This document shows positions 10,293 to 20,616 of a stretch of DNA of 64,000 bases, piece by piece (the first letter of the stretch is position 1; each line of letters starts with the position of its first letter). The stretch is taken from the NCBI GenBank assembly GCA_030280995.1, contig JASXTE010000017.1, forward strand, positions 24,271,998 to 24,335,997. The letters run 5' to 3'. This DNA is from Hemileia vastatrix. Taxonomy: Eukaryota; Basidiomycota; Pucciniomycetes; Pucciniales; Zaghouaniaceae. Under the pieces are notes generated by a model, which did not search any database, was not told where the DNA came from, and saw nothing but the letters and a program-made list of their open reading frames with translations. Made by a program: the position numbers and the translations under genes.

Positions 10293-10881
10293 TACAGTTT
10301 GCAATTGTTAATTGAAAATGCTTTGATGATTTTATGTTTTGAATAGAAATATGAATAATTTAATAATTTAATTTCAAAAGTTAGTTATCAATACTCCTAT
10401 ATACTACTTTATTTTAGTTGAATATATGCTATATTTTAGCTGAGTAAGGTCGTGTAAGTGCGATTCCAGTTATCATCAAGTGTAACTTTAGTTGGTGTAT
10501 TACAAACACCACCACCATCGCTACTCACGCCTCAAGATCATACTAATTTTATGAATTACCCTTTCACATTTTGGTAATTTGTCCTTTCTTTCTCATTTCC
10601 TGACAAACTGACTCATTAATCTCTTATCCAATATTTACCTTTTTTTCCGCTTTTCACTCAAACTACGACAGGGTCCTCAGCTTGAAAACAACATCTCATC
10701 CATGAAATGAAGATCACAATAGTTAAACCATCTACATACTGTTCTAATTAATACACAATCTGTGCTCCTGGCACAATCCAATCACATTATTCAAGCCTTG
10801 TTGCAAACACATGAAAACACCCCAAAAATATGGTTTTGTAATTTTATCACCCAATGACAGTTCCAGCTATGTTAAATGCCT
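10293..10881. other. Intergenic, no gene recognised
   Basis: AT-rich sequence with no long frame and no repeat shared with the rest of the window. It may include the 3' flank of the minus-strand fragment that follows. Confidence 0.4.
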
Positions 10882-11245
10882 TTAAGTAGGCTTGGGATAG
10901 ATTTTTCGACCATACTTCGGAAACTTGATTGCATCTTTGCTTTCAAAGGTGCAAGCTGCCAGGGAAGCAAACAGTGAAGCTACATCTTGATAAAGCTTTT
11001 TTTGGTCAATTTCGTCCACTTTTCACTAATCTTTTTTGTTCAATGCTCATACCAACTCCATCCCTTTCATTAAGGAAAAGCACAGACTTGTCAGCTGGCT
11101 CGTTATCAATTTCAAGAATAATGTTTTTTTTTTTCAGAAAATGTAATCTTTCTACAAACTGGTGTCCTGCTGAGTTTATTTTGTCACAGTCCTATTCTAC
11201 ATGGTCGTATGAGTTAGAAATGTACAAACTCATGTCTGCAGAGTG
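10882..11245 (-). pseudogene. Degenerate coding fragment, unknown
   Basis: On the minus strand one frame reads DCDKINSAGHQFVERLHFLK, NIILEIDNEPADKSVLFLNE. A second frame further on reads IDQKKLYQDVASLFASLAAC, KDAIKFPKYGRKIYPKPT and ends at TAA 10882-10884. The composition looks like real protein, but the two parts need an intron or frameshift near 10995-11030, and a TAG precedes DCDK. No family is recognised. It could be a decayed host gene or a transposase remnant. Confidence 0.35.
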
Positions 11246-11643
11246 AATATTTAGTGAGAAATGTTGAAATTTAAAGAGGTGATAAACATTGGCTAGGCAC
11301 TGATAAAAAATATTGATCTGTTGTGGATGATGTGTAATGTTTAATGGGAGATACACTAGCATTATTATCACTAGACATAGGCGGGCAGGAGAGCAATATA
11401 AAAGAGTTGACAGAAAAGTAGAAGGATAAACAATAACTTTTGATCTTTCCTTTTCTCTATCCCCATGGCTCCCCGATAATGGTTGCTCTTTGAAGTTAAC
11501 CAATCTACTACTTAATTACTTGTTGTGGATCTCGCAACACGTTGCGGATCCTTCTCTCCCTGATGTTCAACCGTCGTTACATAGCTGTTGTCAATACCAC
11601 AATACATGACTTTCATATGTAGTTACCTAATAATACCTGCCAA

Positions 11644-11675
<32 letters not shown>

Positions 11676-12387
11676 CATGTCCTTCAGTTGGATGAGATTG
11701 CATGAAATAATAACGATCAAGACCATCACAGGGAAGAATTTGAATTTTGATAACATAGCATTTTATGGTATAGATATAGATATAGAAAAATGAGGGTTGC
11801 TTCTCATAAACAAGAGTTCTAAAGTGTTCTTGAGTAGTGTCCAAAAGAAGAAGAAAAAAACAAAGGGGCCATCAAGGGGAGGGTTGTGAAGACGCCATCT
11901 TGTAGGAGAAGTCTGTTTATAATGAAGATTCTTCTCTCACACATACATATGTACATACATACATACATAAACTGATAGGCTTAATTACTGAGCACGAAAC
12001 TTAGCGAATGCACGGCCCCAGATAGACAAAGGAGGATATGACAAGGAAAAGTTAGTAGATATGTGAGAGAAGATGAAAAGAAATTGGCAATGTTTTGGGT
12101 GTGGAATTGAGGTAAGGAATGACAATCAAGCTGGCGGGACAAGAGATGCAGTGTGGTGGTGTTGGGAGGGAGAGCACAGCAGATGGCAGGGCTGGGTGTT
12201 CTCCCTCGGACCCGCACTTGTTCCGCGTCGTAAGCGCCGCGCACTTGCATCGGTCGTACTGATTTTGAAATTTGAGTTCATGCGGTGGCCAAATGAGACT
12301 GGCGTCCGAAGGTCGATGGCTGAAAAGGATCAGTGGGGATGAGGCAGACTGTCTGTCTTCATTTATCTTCCCTCCATTTTCATTCCC
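11246..12387. other. Intergenic region upstream of the host gene
   Basis: It contains a T-run at 11646-11674, GATATA and ACAT microsatellites (11770-11790, 11941-11969), and a more GC-rich stretch at 12130-12260. Open frames exist on both strands at 12052-12516, but their composition mirrors the Pro/Ser-rich exon and I do not support them. The 300 bases before 12388 are the natural place for a promoter; no TATA motif is obvious there. Confidence 0.35.
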
Positions 12388-13125
12388 ATGTCTTCTCCTG
12401 CCTCCACTCATCCTCATCCTCATTCCCACCCTCCATCTCCATCTCCCTCTCCTTCCCAATCTTTCTCTCACTCCCAGTCCCAATCTAACACTATGCCCTT
12501 TATTGAGCCCATCCAAATCGCTCCTCTAGAGCTTCCTCCTCAGTTATTCAGCCCGATATCCCCCCCTCAATCTCCCTCTCCAAATTCTCCTCAAAATAAC
12601 TCTGATACTCCTCTCCATCAAGTAGATCGTATCTCCTCTCATCTCTTATTCTTTTTGACTTACTTATTCCTCGTTCTCCTCATTTCATTTTTGGTTGTGG
12701 ACTTGTCCAGATGAAGGGATGGAAAGGGAAAGATTCAACCGTTAACGTTCATCCATTTAACTCTCCTCCTTCTTCCTCTCCTACCTCCGATAACTCTTTT
12801 CCAAGCTCTCAGGAAGAAGAGTGGATTGCTAGGTACTTCTCTTTCCATTACTCTCGTCTTCTCCCTTACTTTGTTCGACTCACCTTGCTGTGCTTATACC
12901 CTGTCTCTAGAATTAGAAAAGAGGTCGAGGCTAAAATGGAAGAGTTAGATCAATTAAATCATCAAGTATATCCCGCTCTTCATTCCTTTCTGATTCATCA
13001 TGTCTTGTGTTATTCTTATCATTCTTTTTATTTTATTTTATTTTATTTTTTTAAATCGTGCCTGAATATAGCTTGCGGCCGCGGAAGAAAAACAAAAGAA
13101 ATTAGCTTCTAAAATTGCTTCTTAA
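12388..13125 (+). CDS. Four-exon host gene, small Ser/Pro-rich protein with charged C-terminus
   Basis: Exons 12388-12621, 12711-12832, 12911-12965 and 13072-13125 join to 155 codons (154 residues). Introns 12622-12710, 12833-12910 and 12966-13071 all start GTA and end AG. The donors are GTAGAT, GTACTT and GTATAT; the acceptors are TCCAG, TCTAG and TATAG. Phases agree through to the TAA at 13123. The N-terminal 110 residues are low-complexity Ser/Pro/His. The C-terminal 45 (EEEWIARIRKEVEAKMEELD, then QLNHQLAAEEKQKK) should form a charged helix or short coiled coil. No signal peptide or membrane segment is seen. I do not recognise the family. It is the only unbroken, spliced, non-transposon gene seen here. 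Confidence 0.6.
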
Positions 13126-13503
13126 AGTGCTCTCTCATTATGATTGATTGTAGATCGTTGATCTATGTTATTAGTTTTCTCGAGTTGATCTCCTTTCAGT
13201 TTTCCATTATCAATCTTCTGATGGCAAGTTTTATGTACTACTAGCTCAAGTGACAATACCATTCGATCCGGATTTTGGTTTAAATATAGCGGGTGGTCAT
13301 TGATTGATTAGTAAATATAAATAAATGGATTACATAAGGGATCTGTGAATGTGTGCCTATAAATAAGTTGTCTCCCTCTTATATGTCTTTAAAATGTCGC
13401 GTTTGCTGCCATAATTATAATCATCATTTTGGTCATCTCGGTTGCTCATCCTGTCAAAGACGCGTCAGACGCGTTGTTTTAGATGAGAGCGTGGATGAAT
13501 CAT

Positions 13504-13833
13504 TCACTTCACGTGCATTTTACATACCACTTCATTTCCTACAGCACCATCTAAAACCATTGACACTAAAGTCAAACTGTACTTGAGGAACATTTTTTCC
13601 GACACGTGGAAAGTGCTTGACCCGCACATGCCTACCTGACTGCAATCAATAGAACCCATCAAGTCTTTTCTCAAGAACCACTTTAATTCTTTCAATCCTT
13701 GGTTGCCTGCCTTCTCTCCAACCAATCAACATCCTCATCAAGTTGTGAAGCAAATCTGAAATCTGAATATGAACATGAAATGAAATCATTGATCTCCTTT
13801 CTTATTTTCTTAAAGTACCTTACATACATATTA
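13504..13833 (-). pseudogene. Minus-strand coding-like fragment cut by a Harbinger end
   Basis: Minus-strand frames read FASQLDEDVDWLERRQ and, one frame over, GNQGLKELKWFLRKDLMGSI ending before a GTAGGC donor-like site. The sequence stops at the Harbinger terminus at 13834, so part may have been displaced. It could be a small host gene exon or the remnant of another element. No family is recognised. Confidence 0.25.
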
Positions 13834-14325
13834 GGGGGTGTCAGTTCTGGCAAATCTGCACTTAAGAATCCACACTTAAATTTGATCAAATCCGCACTTA
13901 TCTAAGTGCGGATTTATGAAACACACTAGACCCAACACTCACTACAGCACATGTTTGTTTCGCAATGGGGCACAACCATTAAGCAACAATTATAAAACAA
14001 TTTTTTTTATTTTTTATTTTTTATTTTTTATTTACACTTAAGACCCACCTAAGACCTTTAATTGCCAAAAATAATTGTTACATAACTGTTGCGTAATCAT
14101 TGCGCCATGGTTGCACCTCAAGACAAACCAAATATTTTTTGTAGTGACTGGTGGATTTCAAAAGTGAAATAAGTCACTTATTTCACTCAAATCTGCACTT
14201 TCTCAACCAAAAGTGCTGGTTTCACCATTCTGTACATCTCACTGATTTGTCAGCATCATCTCATTCATATGCAGCACTCTGCAGCATAACACTTCTCATT
14301 CACACACAGCACTCCACAGCATAAC
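13834..14325 (+). mobile_element. Harbinger transposase-side terminus, truncated
   Basis: It begins GGGGGTGTCAGTTCTGG right after TTA (13831-13833), the TWA target typical of PIF/Harbinger. The subterminal sequence has alternating TGCACTTA and TAAGTGCGGATT motifs matching 14639-14880. It is interrupted by a MITE at 13940-14146 and cut at 14326 by an LTR fragment. Confidence 0.7.
13940..14146 (+). mobile_element. CACTA-type MITE, 207 bases, duplication ACT
   Basis: The ends are CACTACAGCAC and TTTTGTAGTG (inverted CACTACA). A 3-base duplication ACT flanks it (13937-13939, 14147-14149). The uninterrupted paralogous site near 14726-14732 shows the pre-insertion sequence, so the boundaries are exact. 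A 3-base duplication with CACTA ends points to an EnSpm/CACTA transposase supplied in trans. Confidence 0.85.
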
Positions 14326-14638
14326 TGTCAGCTTAGGTATCTCCAGGACTGAGTAATTATTATGTTTAAAATAAGATAACCTTAAATACATTAAGGTTCT
14401 ATCTTAAGAATAAGGTTAAAACACTTATATATATATGTTTATAATACATATATATATAATTATTACACTATTATATAACTTATAGTAGTTTAAATAGCTT
14501 ATCCATAGCCTAATAATACTTATTAAGGTGTTAATGGAGTCATAATATATTTATCTTAAGTGATATTAAGTAATTATTGACATACATAAGCTTATATGTA
14601 TACATAAATCTCATATTCAGTGAAATATGCAGTATATT
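14326..14638 (+). repeat. 5' fragment of an element A-type LTR
   Basis: It starts TGTCAGCTTAGG and follows the LTR at 3265 for 313 bases, through the GCAGTATATTA segment. It is cut there by a Harbinger terminus that follows the TTA target. The rest of the LTR is not seen to the right. Confidence 0.75.
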
Positions 14639-14932
14639 AGGGGGTGTCAGTTCTGGCAAATCCGCACTTAAATTTGACCAAATCCGCACTTAAATAAGTG
14701 CGGATTTCCAAAACACACTAGCCCCAATACTGGTGGATTTCAAAATGAAATAAGTCACTTATTTCACTCAAATCCGCACTTTCTCAAGCAAAAGTGCTGA
14801 TTTCACCATCAAGTCCCATTTCACTGATTTTTCAGCATCATCCCATTCATACGCAGCACTCCGAAGCATAACACTTCATAACTCAAAACATCGTACATCA
14901 CTTACATCTTCATATCATATCATATAAGAGTT

Positions 14933-16191
14933 ATGCCTTCCTCACTTTCAAATTGTGATAAATTACATAAAGCAATGACTTTCATGGCTCTTGAACTGCT
15001 CTTGGACTCTGATTGTGATTCTGATTCTGATCTAGAAGAAGATTTTGTCTTTTTATCAAAAATGGCCACGAAAAGTTACCTTATTCCTAGAAAGCCTCAA
15101 GTACTTTATACCCCCAAGTACACTATCCAAATACTTCTAAACCTATCCATACCCAGTTTTAGACAGCTTTTCAGGACTTCTCTGGAATGTTTCCTTAAAT
15201 TGCTTCATCTTATTGAGGATCACCCTGTCTTTCACAATAATTCTCAAAAGCCACAACATGATCCATCAATTCAATTGGTCATCACACTATGTTGTTTAGG
15301 TTCCAATGGTAATGGAGCTGCCTTGAAACGTTTAAAAAATGTCTTTGATTTAGGCAATGGTTCTGTTAACACTTATACAAAATGTTGTGTCACTGCTATC
15401 AACTTGTTGGAATCTCAACTTCTCTCCTGGCCAACAAAAGAAGAGCGACTTGAATAATCTCAGGTTATGCAAGCAGAGGGCTTCCAGGATGTATTGGTTT
15501 CATTGATGGTACTACTATTTCTTTGAGTCAGAAACCTGCTCATGGCAAAAACAATTACTTTGACCATAAAAAGAGGTAGCTTATTTTTAATTCTTTACAT
15601 TCTTTTTCATATTAGCACAAGCAACTATATCTTCTCTATAGATATTCAATTTCTGTTCAGCTTATTTAAGATGTCAACAAAAAGTTTATATCTTTCTTTG
15701 CTGGCTATCCTGGATCATGTCATGATTCCTATGTCTTTCAAAGAATGAAAATCTCAAAAGGGCCTGAATTTTTTTTTGATGATGATCAGTATCTTCTGGC
15801 TGATTCAGCTTATGTGAATGGAAAATAAGTACTTCCTGAATTGTGTGGAGCAGCTTCAGAAGAAAGTCAAAATCCCAAGTTCAACAATCATTTGGCAAAT
15901 TCAAGAGTCCGTATTGAACATTCCATTGTAATCTTGAATGGTTGTTTTTCCAGTTTAAGGGAATTAAGAAGTCCTCTTAAAAATAGTTCCACAATAAAGG
16001 CTGCCATCAACTGGATTCTGTGCTGCACCATACTTCATAACCTACTCGCTGACCTCAAAGATCAATGGTTAGAGTTGTATGAAGATGAAGAAGTTGAAAC
16101 ACCTCCAACTATATCAAACACTACAGCTTCTCAAACCACTAGTATAAGGGTGAAAATTCTTCGAATCACACTAGCACATTGGGAGTATTAG
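14933..16191 (+). pseudogene. Harbinger (HARBI1-type) DDE transposase, broken
   Basis: This transposase cuts and joins the element ends at TWA targets. The N-terminal part (14933-15457) is open. The catalytic part reads GFIDGT (first Asp), FAGYPGSCHDSYVF (second Asp region), YLLADSAYVNGK and NSRVRIEHSIVILNG with the Glu. A 66-base GT-AG intron at 15576-15641 joins HKK to RYSIS in frame. TAA codons at 15455-15457, after VQLI near 15668 and after NGK near 15827 interrupt it. The C-terminal NWILCCTILHNLL helix is typical of the family. The motif set is complete, so the identification is firm; activity is unlikely. Confidence 0.8.
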
Positions 16192-16264
16192 CTATGATTT
16201 ATTCTTAAAGTTTTTTCTTCTCTTTAGACTTTTTAATCACATTATAATTTCTAAATATCATTTA

Positions 16265-17522
16265 CTAAATATACTTTTCTAATGATTTACATGATTTTTG
16301 GTAATAATAATACACTTGCTCCATGTTTTTAGTATTATCATCTAAAATTGTTGAAAGAAAGTTTTCATGCAAAAATTCCAACTTTTCTTTTTCTTTCATA
16401 GAAATATAGTCTGACATATCTATATTTGGAACTAACATTTTTAAAGTTTTAACAGAATTGGCCAATTTTTTACTTATCTGGATGGATGACCCAAGCCTTG
16501 AAAAATTCCCATACTCTTTGACAGGTGTTGTTTGATGGTATAGCATATTAGCTGGCTATATAACAACCCATATTCAATTACACTTTTCAAACTTAACCAT
16601 GTATTTCAATTCAGGAAATACAAAATGACCTCCATTCTGCCTTGGCCTATTGCTTTCCCATGAGCATTCATCAAAAAGTCCATCTAAAGTTGCTGGAAAC
16701 CAGACACCTAAACTAAGTTAACTGTTGTCCAAATCCTTATAGGGAGAATTCAAAAACCCATCTTAAGTCCATGTTAGATTTCCCCCAAAAGCCTCCACCC
16801 CTTCATAAAAAGGAAGTTCTATTTCAGCTCCAAGCTTCAACAATTCCTCATAGTACTTCTTTGTTAATAGTTTAAATAGATAAGAATAAAATAAAAATAT
16901 AAATCCAAGTGCCTACCTCACTTCCCCATCATCTATTTTCAAATTTTGATAGAGACCTGAAGCATGATTCAGGTTTTTGAATTCAAAAATTTAAAATTTG
17001 TAACTTAATTTTATCAAATACATGTTGACTCCCTAACCATTCTCCATAAGCAAACATATTCCCCTCTCCCCCTGCTTCCAGATGAGCACCATTGGTCTTG
17101 ATCCAGTGTCTTAATAATTTCATGTACCTGCAGCATTTCTTAAAATTTTTCAGTTTACCAAGTTCAGCCAATTCCTTTAGTTTGAATGACTTCACTATAA
17201 CAGGATGAATATTTTGATTTTTAGGTTGAATAACTGAAGGCCTTTCTGAGACATGTGCAATTTAGTAGGTGTCTGTGTTGTGTGATCCAGGACATGATGA
17301 GGGTATTGGCTCATTTGTTTCAAATCCCTCCAGAAGTGGATACTCCTTATACCAAACCATTTCAAAGTCAGAACCAACATCATCCTTCCAACTTTTTACC
17401 AGCCATTTGCATTTGAAAAGCTTTTTTTGGTTGACCATTGTGCCTTTGTCCACCCATTTAGATAATCTAGTTATGAAATTAAAAAAAAATTCAATTATAT
17501 AGAAAATAAAAGAAAAAACCAA
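16265..17522 (-). pseudogene. Uncharacterised spliced gene inside Harbinger E
   Basis: Minus-strand open pieces run 17522-17262, 17195-16983 and 16546-16265. Readable segments include KCKWLVKSWKDDVGSDFEMV, KLKNFKKCCRYMKLLRHWIK, NGAHLEAGGEGNMFAYGEWL and SIQISKKLANSVKTLKML. A probable 58-base intron (about 16859-16916, donor GTAGGC, acceptor AAAG) links EVR to YYEELLKLGAEIELPFYEG. A frame change near 17200-17262 and a stop after NLTWT damage it. It lies between transposase and Myb gene, pointing away from the transposase. I know no family; it may be a third Harbinger gene or a captured host gene. Confidence 0.4.
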
Positions 17523-18600
17523 AAAAAAAACAGCAAATTTTTATGATGGCATAAGGTCTAAAACTAATTAAGCCAACATGCTCAGTATCTCAACAAAAAA
17601 TTTTGTATTTAAAATCAATACAAATTTGTCCTGGTTGGGTTTAAAATAATTCTGAAATAAAAAAAAATTAAATAAAAGAAAAATAAAAATGAAAATGAAA
17701 TAAAAGAAAATAAAAAAAAACAAAAAAATTGTCAGCAACTTTTTATGATAGCATAAGTTCTACAACTAATAAAACTAACATGAAGAATATTGTAAGAAAA
17801 TTTTGAAAAGCAATTTGAAACGATTTGGTCCAAGTTGGGTTTTAGGAATGATTTTTCAGAATTCCTGGAAAAGGCCCACCTTTTATTCCTTCAGATTTTG
17901 TTAAAGCCCCATTTTTAAAATTTTTTTGTTGCCCCAGCAGTTTTTTTTAGTCAATTTTTTTTTTTTTAGAATTTTTTTTATTTTTTATTTTTTGGCACCA
18001 GAAGACTTGCTTCTTCTGTGGAAACTTTTTATTTTTTGAAAAAAAAAATTTTTTTTTAGCCCTATTTAAGCTTTCCCCAGCAGAGACAAGTCTTCTAGTC
18101 ACTTGCATTTGCAAGTTACAAGCAACTTGTGAAAAAAATTCTTTATTGAAAACTTTATGTCTCAAAGAAAAAAATGATGCTGTGTGCTCTCTCTTGACAT
18201 GACTTTATTTTTATTCATTAGGTTTTATCTAGGCCTGGTAGTCGTATGGCTCAAGTAGAGGGAGAAAAAGTTTCTAGTTATGGGCCAGATACCACCCTCA
18301 AGATTCTTCAAGAGCTGCAGTGGTCAAGAATGTAGTTTTTTTGGTATTTTTTTTTAATTTACAATTTTTTTCTTTTTCTTGATTTTTTTAAAAATTATTT
18401 TTATGTTTGAAATTTGATTGAAGTGATGTGCTGAAAAGACGCAGCATCTTTTATGTTGAATGACTTTATTTCCATTTCTCTGTTTCAAAATGTCAGATGG
18501 ACTACAGGAAAGTAAAATTGTGGTGAAACTAAGTAAAAGAAATGTAATGCTAACATCACACTACATCATTTTCAATGATTTCACCAAAATATTGTTCAAT
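17523..18600. other. AT-rich non-coding interior of Harbinger E
   Basis: Poly-A and poly-T tracts dominate (17640-17760, 17945-18060). The stretch from about 18060 on resembles 48190-48540, including the CTTTCCCCAGCAGAGA motif and TGCTGAAAAG repeats. No frame is supported. Confidence 0.5.
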
Positions 18601-19380
18601 AATCAAGAATGGTCAGATAAAACTTGAGTTAGAATCTTGTATGGTCAATAAGAAAGGGGAAAAAAAGAATGTAGTGTAAAGAAACAACAGTTCATGTGCT
18701 GAAAAGATGCAGTGTCTTTTCTGCTCACTTGAAAGTTTTGCATTGCACCAGTTAATTTTAAAGAAATAAATGAGGTAGAATAAACAGATAAACCTTGAGC
18801 TAGCATCTTGTATGGTTAATCAAAAAGAAGAAAAAAAAATGTAGTGTTGAGAAAAGACAGGTCACCTGCTGAAAAGGCACAGCATCTTTTCTGCTCACTT
18901 GAAAGTTTTGCATTGCACCAGTAAATTTGAAAGAAATAAATGAGGTAGAATAGACAGATAAACCTTGAGCTAGCATCTTGTATGGTCAATTAAAAAGAAG
19001 AAAAAAAAAGTAGTGTTGAGAAAAGACAGGTCACCTGCTGAAAAGGCACAGCATCTCTTCTGCTCACTTGAAATTTTTGCATTGCAGCAGTGAATTGGAA
19101 AGAAATTAATGAGGTAAAATAGACAGATAAAACTTGAGTTAGCATCTTTTACGGTGAATCAAAAAGAAGAAAAAAAGAATGTAGTGTTGAGAAAAGACAG
19201 GTCACATGCTGAAAAGATGTAGCATCTTTTCTGCTCACTTGAAAGTTTTGCATTTCACCAGTAAATTTGAAAGAAATTAATGAGGTCTGGCTGAAAACTT
19301 GAACTACAGAAATTGAAACAAAGTCACATGATGGAAAGGATGCTGCGTCTTTTCAGCATGTGACTCAATCACAATTCAGG
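18600..19380 (+). repeat. Tandem array, about 170-base period, dyad cores
   Basis: Units with a GCTGAAAAG core start at 18698, 18868, 19037 and 19208 (spacing 170, 169, 171), with an earlier diverged core at 18430 and an inverted one near 19335. Each core reads like CTGAAAAGATGCAGCATCTT and continues as TTCTGC, an imperfect inverted repeat. Related cores occur near 48471, 48737 and 48890. Confidence 0.75.
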
Positions 19381-19976
19381 CATAAAAATAATCAAAAAAT
19401 GTACAAAAAAAATTTGTAAAAGACTATAGATGTGAAAAAATTTCACATTACCTGAAATAACAATTAATAAATTAAAAAAGTCAAGTAATTTTTTAATGTC
19501 CTCATAAGTTTGGCCATTTTTTATACATTCTGTAATAAATTCTTTTTTTTTAATTTTCTTGCTTTTCCAATAGTAATTCCAATCTCTTAATTCTCATCAT
19601 TGACACTAAAGCCAGTGGAAGTGGAAGCAAAATGAGCCTTTTTATATTTTTATTGATAAATTTTGAACCTCTCCTTCATTTGCTTAGGAGTAATGTATAT
19701 TCTCCATTTTGTTTTTTTCTTTACTTCATTTGCCATCAACAAGAAGCCATTTAACTTTGATGAAGGTGGACGTCAAATGTGGGTAGACTTCTCACATCCA
19801 AAACATGCATCATAATTAAATTTTATTTTGAGGAAGTTGATGATGACAAGATAATCTTCCTTTTTTAGCTGTCCAGAATTTGGTTTCTCAGGTGAGGGGC
19901 TAGCATTATGAGGAGACTTTTGTAATGAATAATTTCTTCGAGATGCCTTTTGAGTGTTCTATTTTCAGGGAGGCAT
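19370..19976 (-). pseudogene. Harbinger Myb/SANT-like protein gene, copy E
   Basis: It starts ATGCCTCCC at 19976. Minus-strand translation shows PSPEKPNSGQLKKEDYLVII, NFLKIKFNYDACFG, RPPSSKLNGFLLMANEVKKK and PKQMKERFKIYQ, then ASTSTGF. This is the Myb/SANT-like second protein of PIF/Harbinger elements, which binds element ends and helps the transposase. Stops occur within the first six codons, in the RPP region and after IYQ. The middle third, present in copy F, is deleted, joining EIGITI to the basic GKARKLKKK tail. It is divergent from the copy at 21845. Confidence 0.6.
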
Positions 19977-20039
19977 TATGAAACTGGTATGTTAAAAGAA
20001 AAGAGATTAAGAAAGAGGTTGAAAAAAAACAAGGGAAAA

Positions 20040-20590
20040 AACATGCCTAGTTAAAATGTTGCAATAAAATGTTTCAAATCTCAGTGAGGATGGAGGAGGG
20101 GATGGAGATCAGTGTGTCACATGTGACAGGGATAGTATGGGCAAGGAAGGGATGATGTGGCCAACACATGGTTTTGAAAAAAAATCACAAAAAAAGTGAT
20201 GATTTGAGGTCAGAACTGACACCCATTTGTGAAATAAGTGACTTATTTGAAAAATTTAAGTGCTGGTTTGTAAGTGCTGATTTGGGTTGAAATTTACACT
20301 TAACTTAAGTGTGGATTTCAAACCAAATTAGCACTTAAATTTTTGCAAAAAAAAAAAATTCACTTATTTCATAAATGGGATGGGTGTCAGTGATGAGCTC
20401 AAAAATCAGCACTTTTTTCTTTTTTTTCACAATCATGTGTTGGCCAGATAATACCTTCTTTTCCCACCCTGTCCCTGTCACATGTGACACCCTGACTTTC
20501 ATCCTCTCATCAATCCTTGGCACACACCCTCACTGAGATTTGAAACATGTTATTGCAACATTTTAACCAGGAATGCTTTTTTCCTTGTTC
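20040..20590. repeat. Large imperfect inverted repeat: two Harbinger ends head to head
   Basis: The left arm (about 20040-20295) and right arm (about 20313-20590) are mirror images, sharing GTCACATGTGACA, the TCAGTGAGG region and GGTGTCAG. The centre is ACACTTAA-C-TTAAGTGT at 20296-20312. Both arms are the Myb-side subterminal region of Harbinger elements, but the outermost GGGGGTGTCAG tips are missing at the junction. Confidence 0.7.
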
Positions 20591-20616
20591 TTTTTTATGT
20601 TTTAAACCTTATTATA

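Larger units (their letters stand above)
14639..20303 (+). mobile_element. PIF/Harbinger element E
   Basis: The left end GGGGGTGTCAGTTCTGG follows TTA. Inside, in order, are a DDE transposase on plus, an uncharacterised spliced gene on minus, tandem repeats with dyad symmetry, and a Myb/SANT-like gene on minus. That is the usual two-gene Harbinger content plus one extra gene. The right end lacks the terminal TIR tip: subterminal sequence runs into a mirror-image element at 20304. The extent is inferred from gene content, so the element could be a composite. Confidence 0.55.

Noticed and set aside
12052..12516. Minus-strand 154-codon frame opposite the host gene start
   Set aside because: It mirrors the low-complexity Ser/Pro exon, and splicing evidence supports the plus strand.
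15455..15829. Reassigned stop codons to explain stops in the transposase
   Set aside because: Stops of all three types occur across elements, and the host gene and intact integrase frames end normally; decay is simpler.
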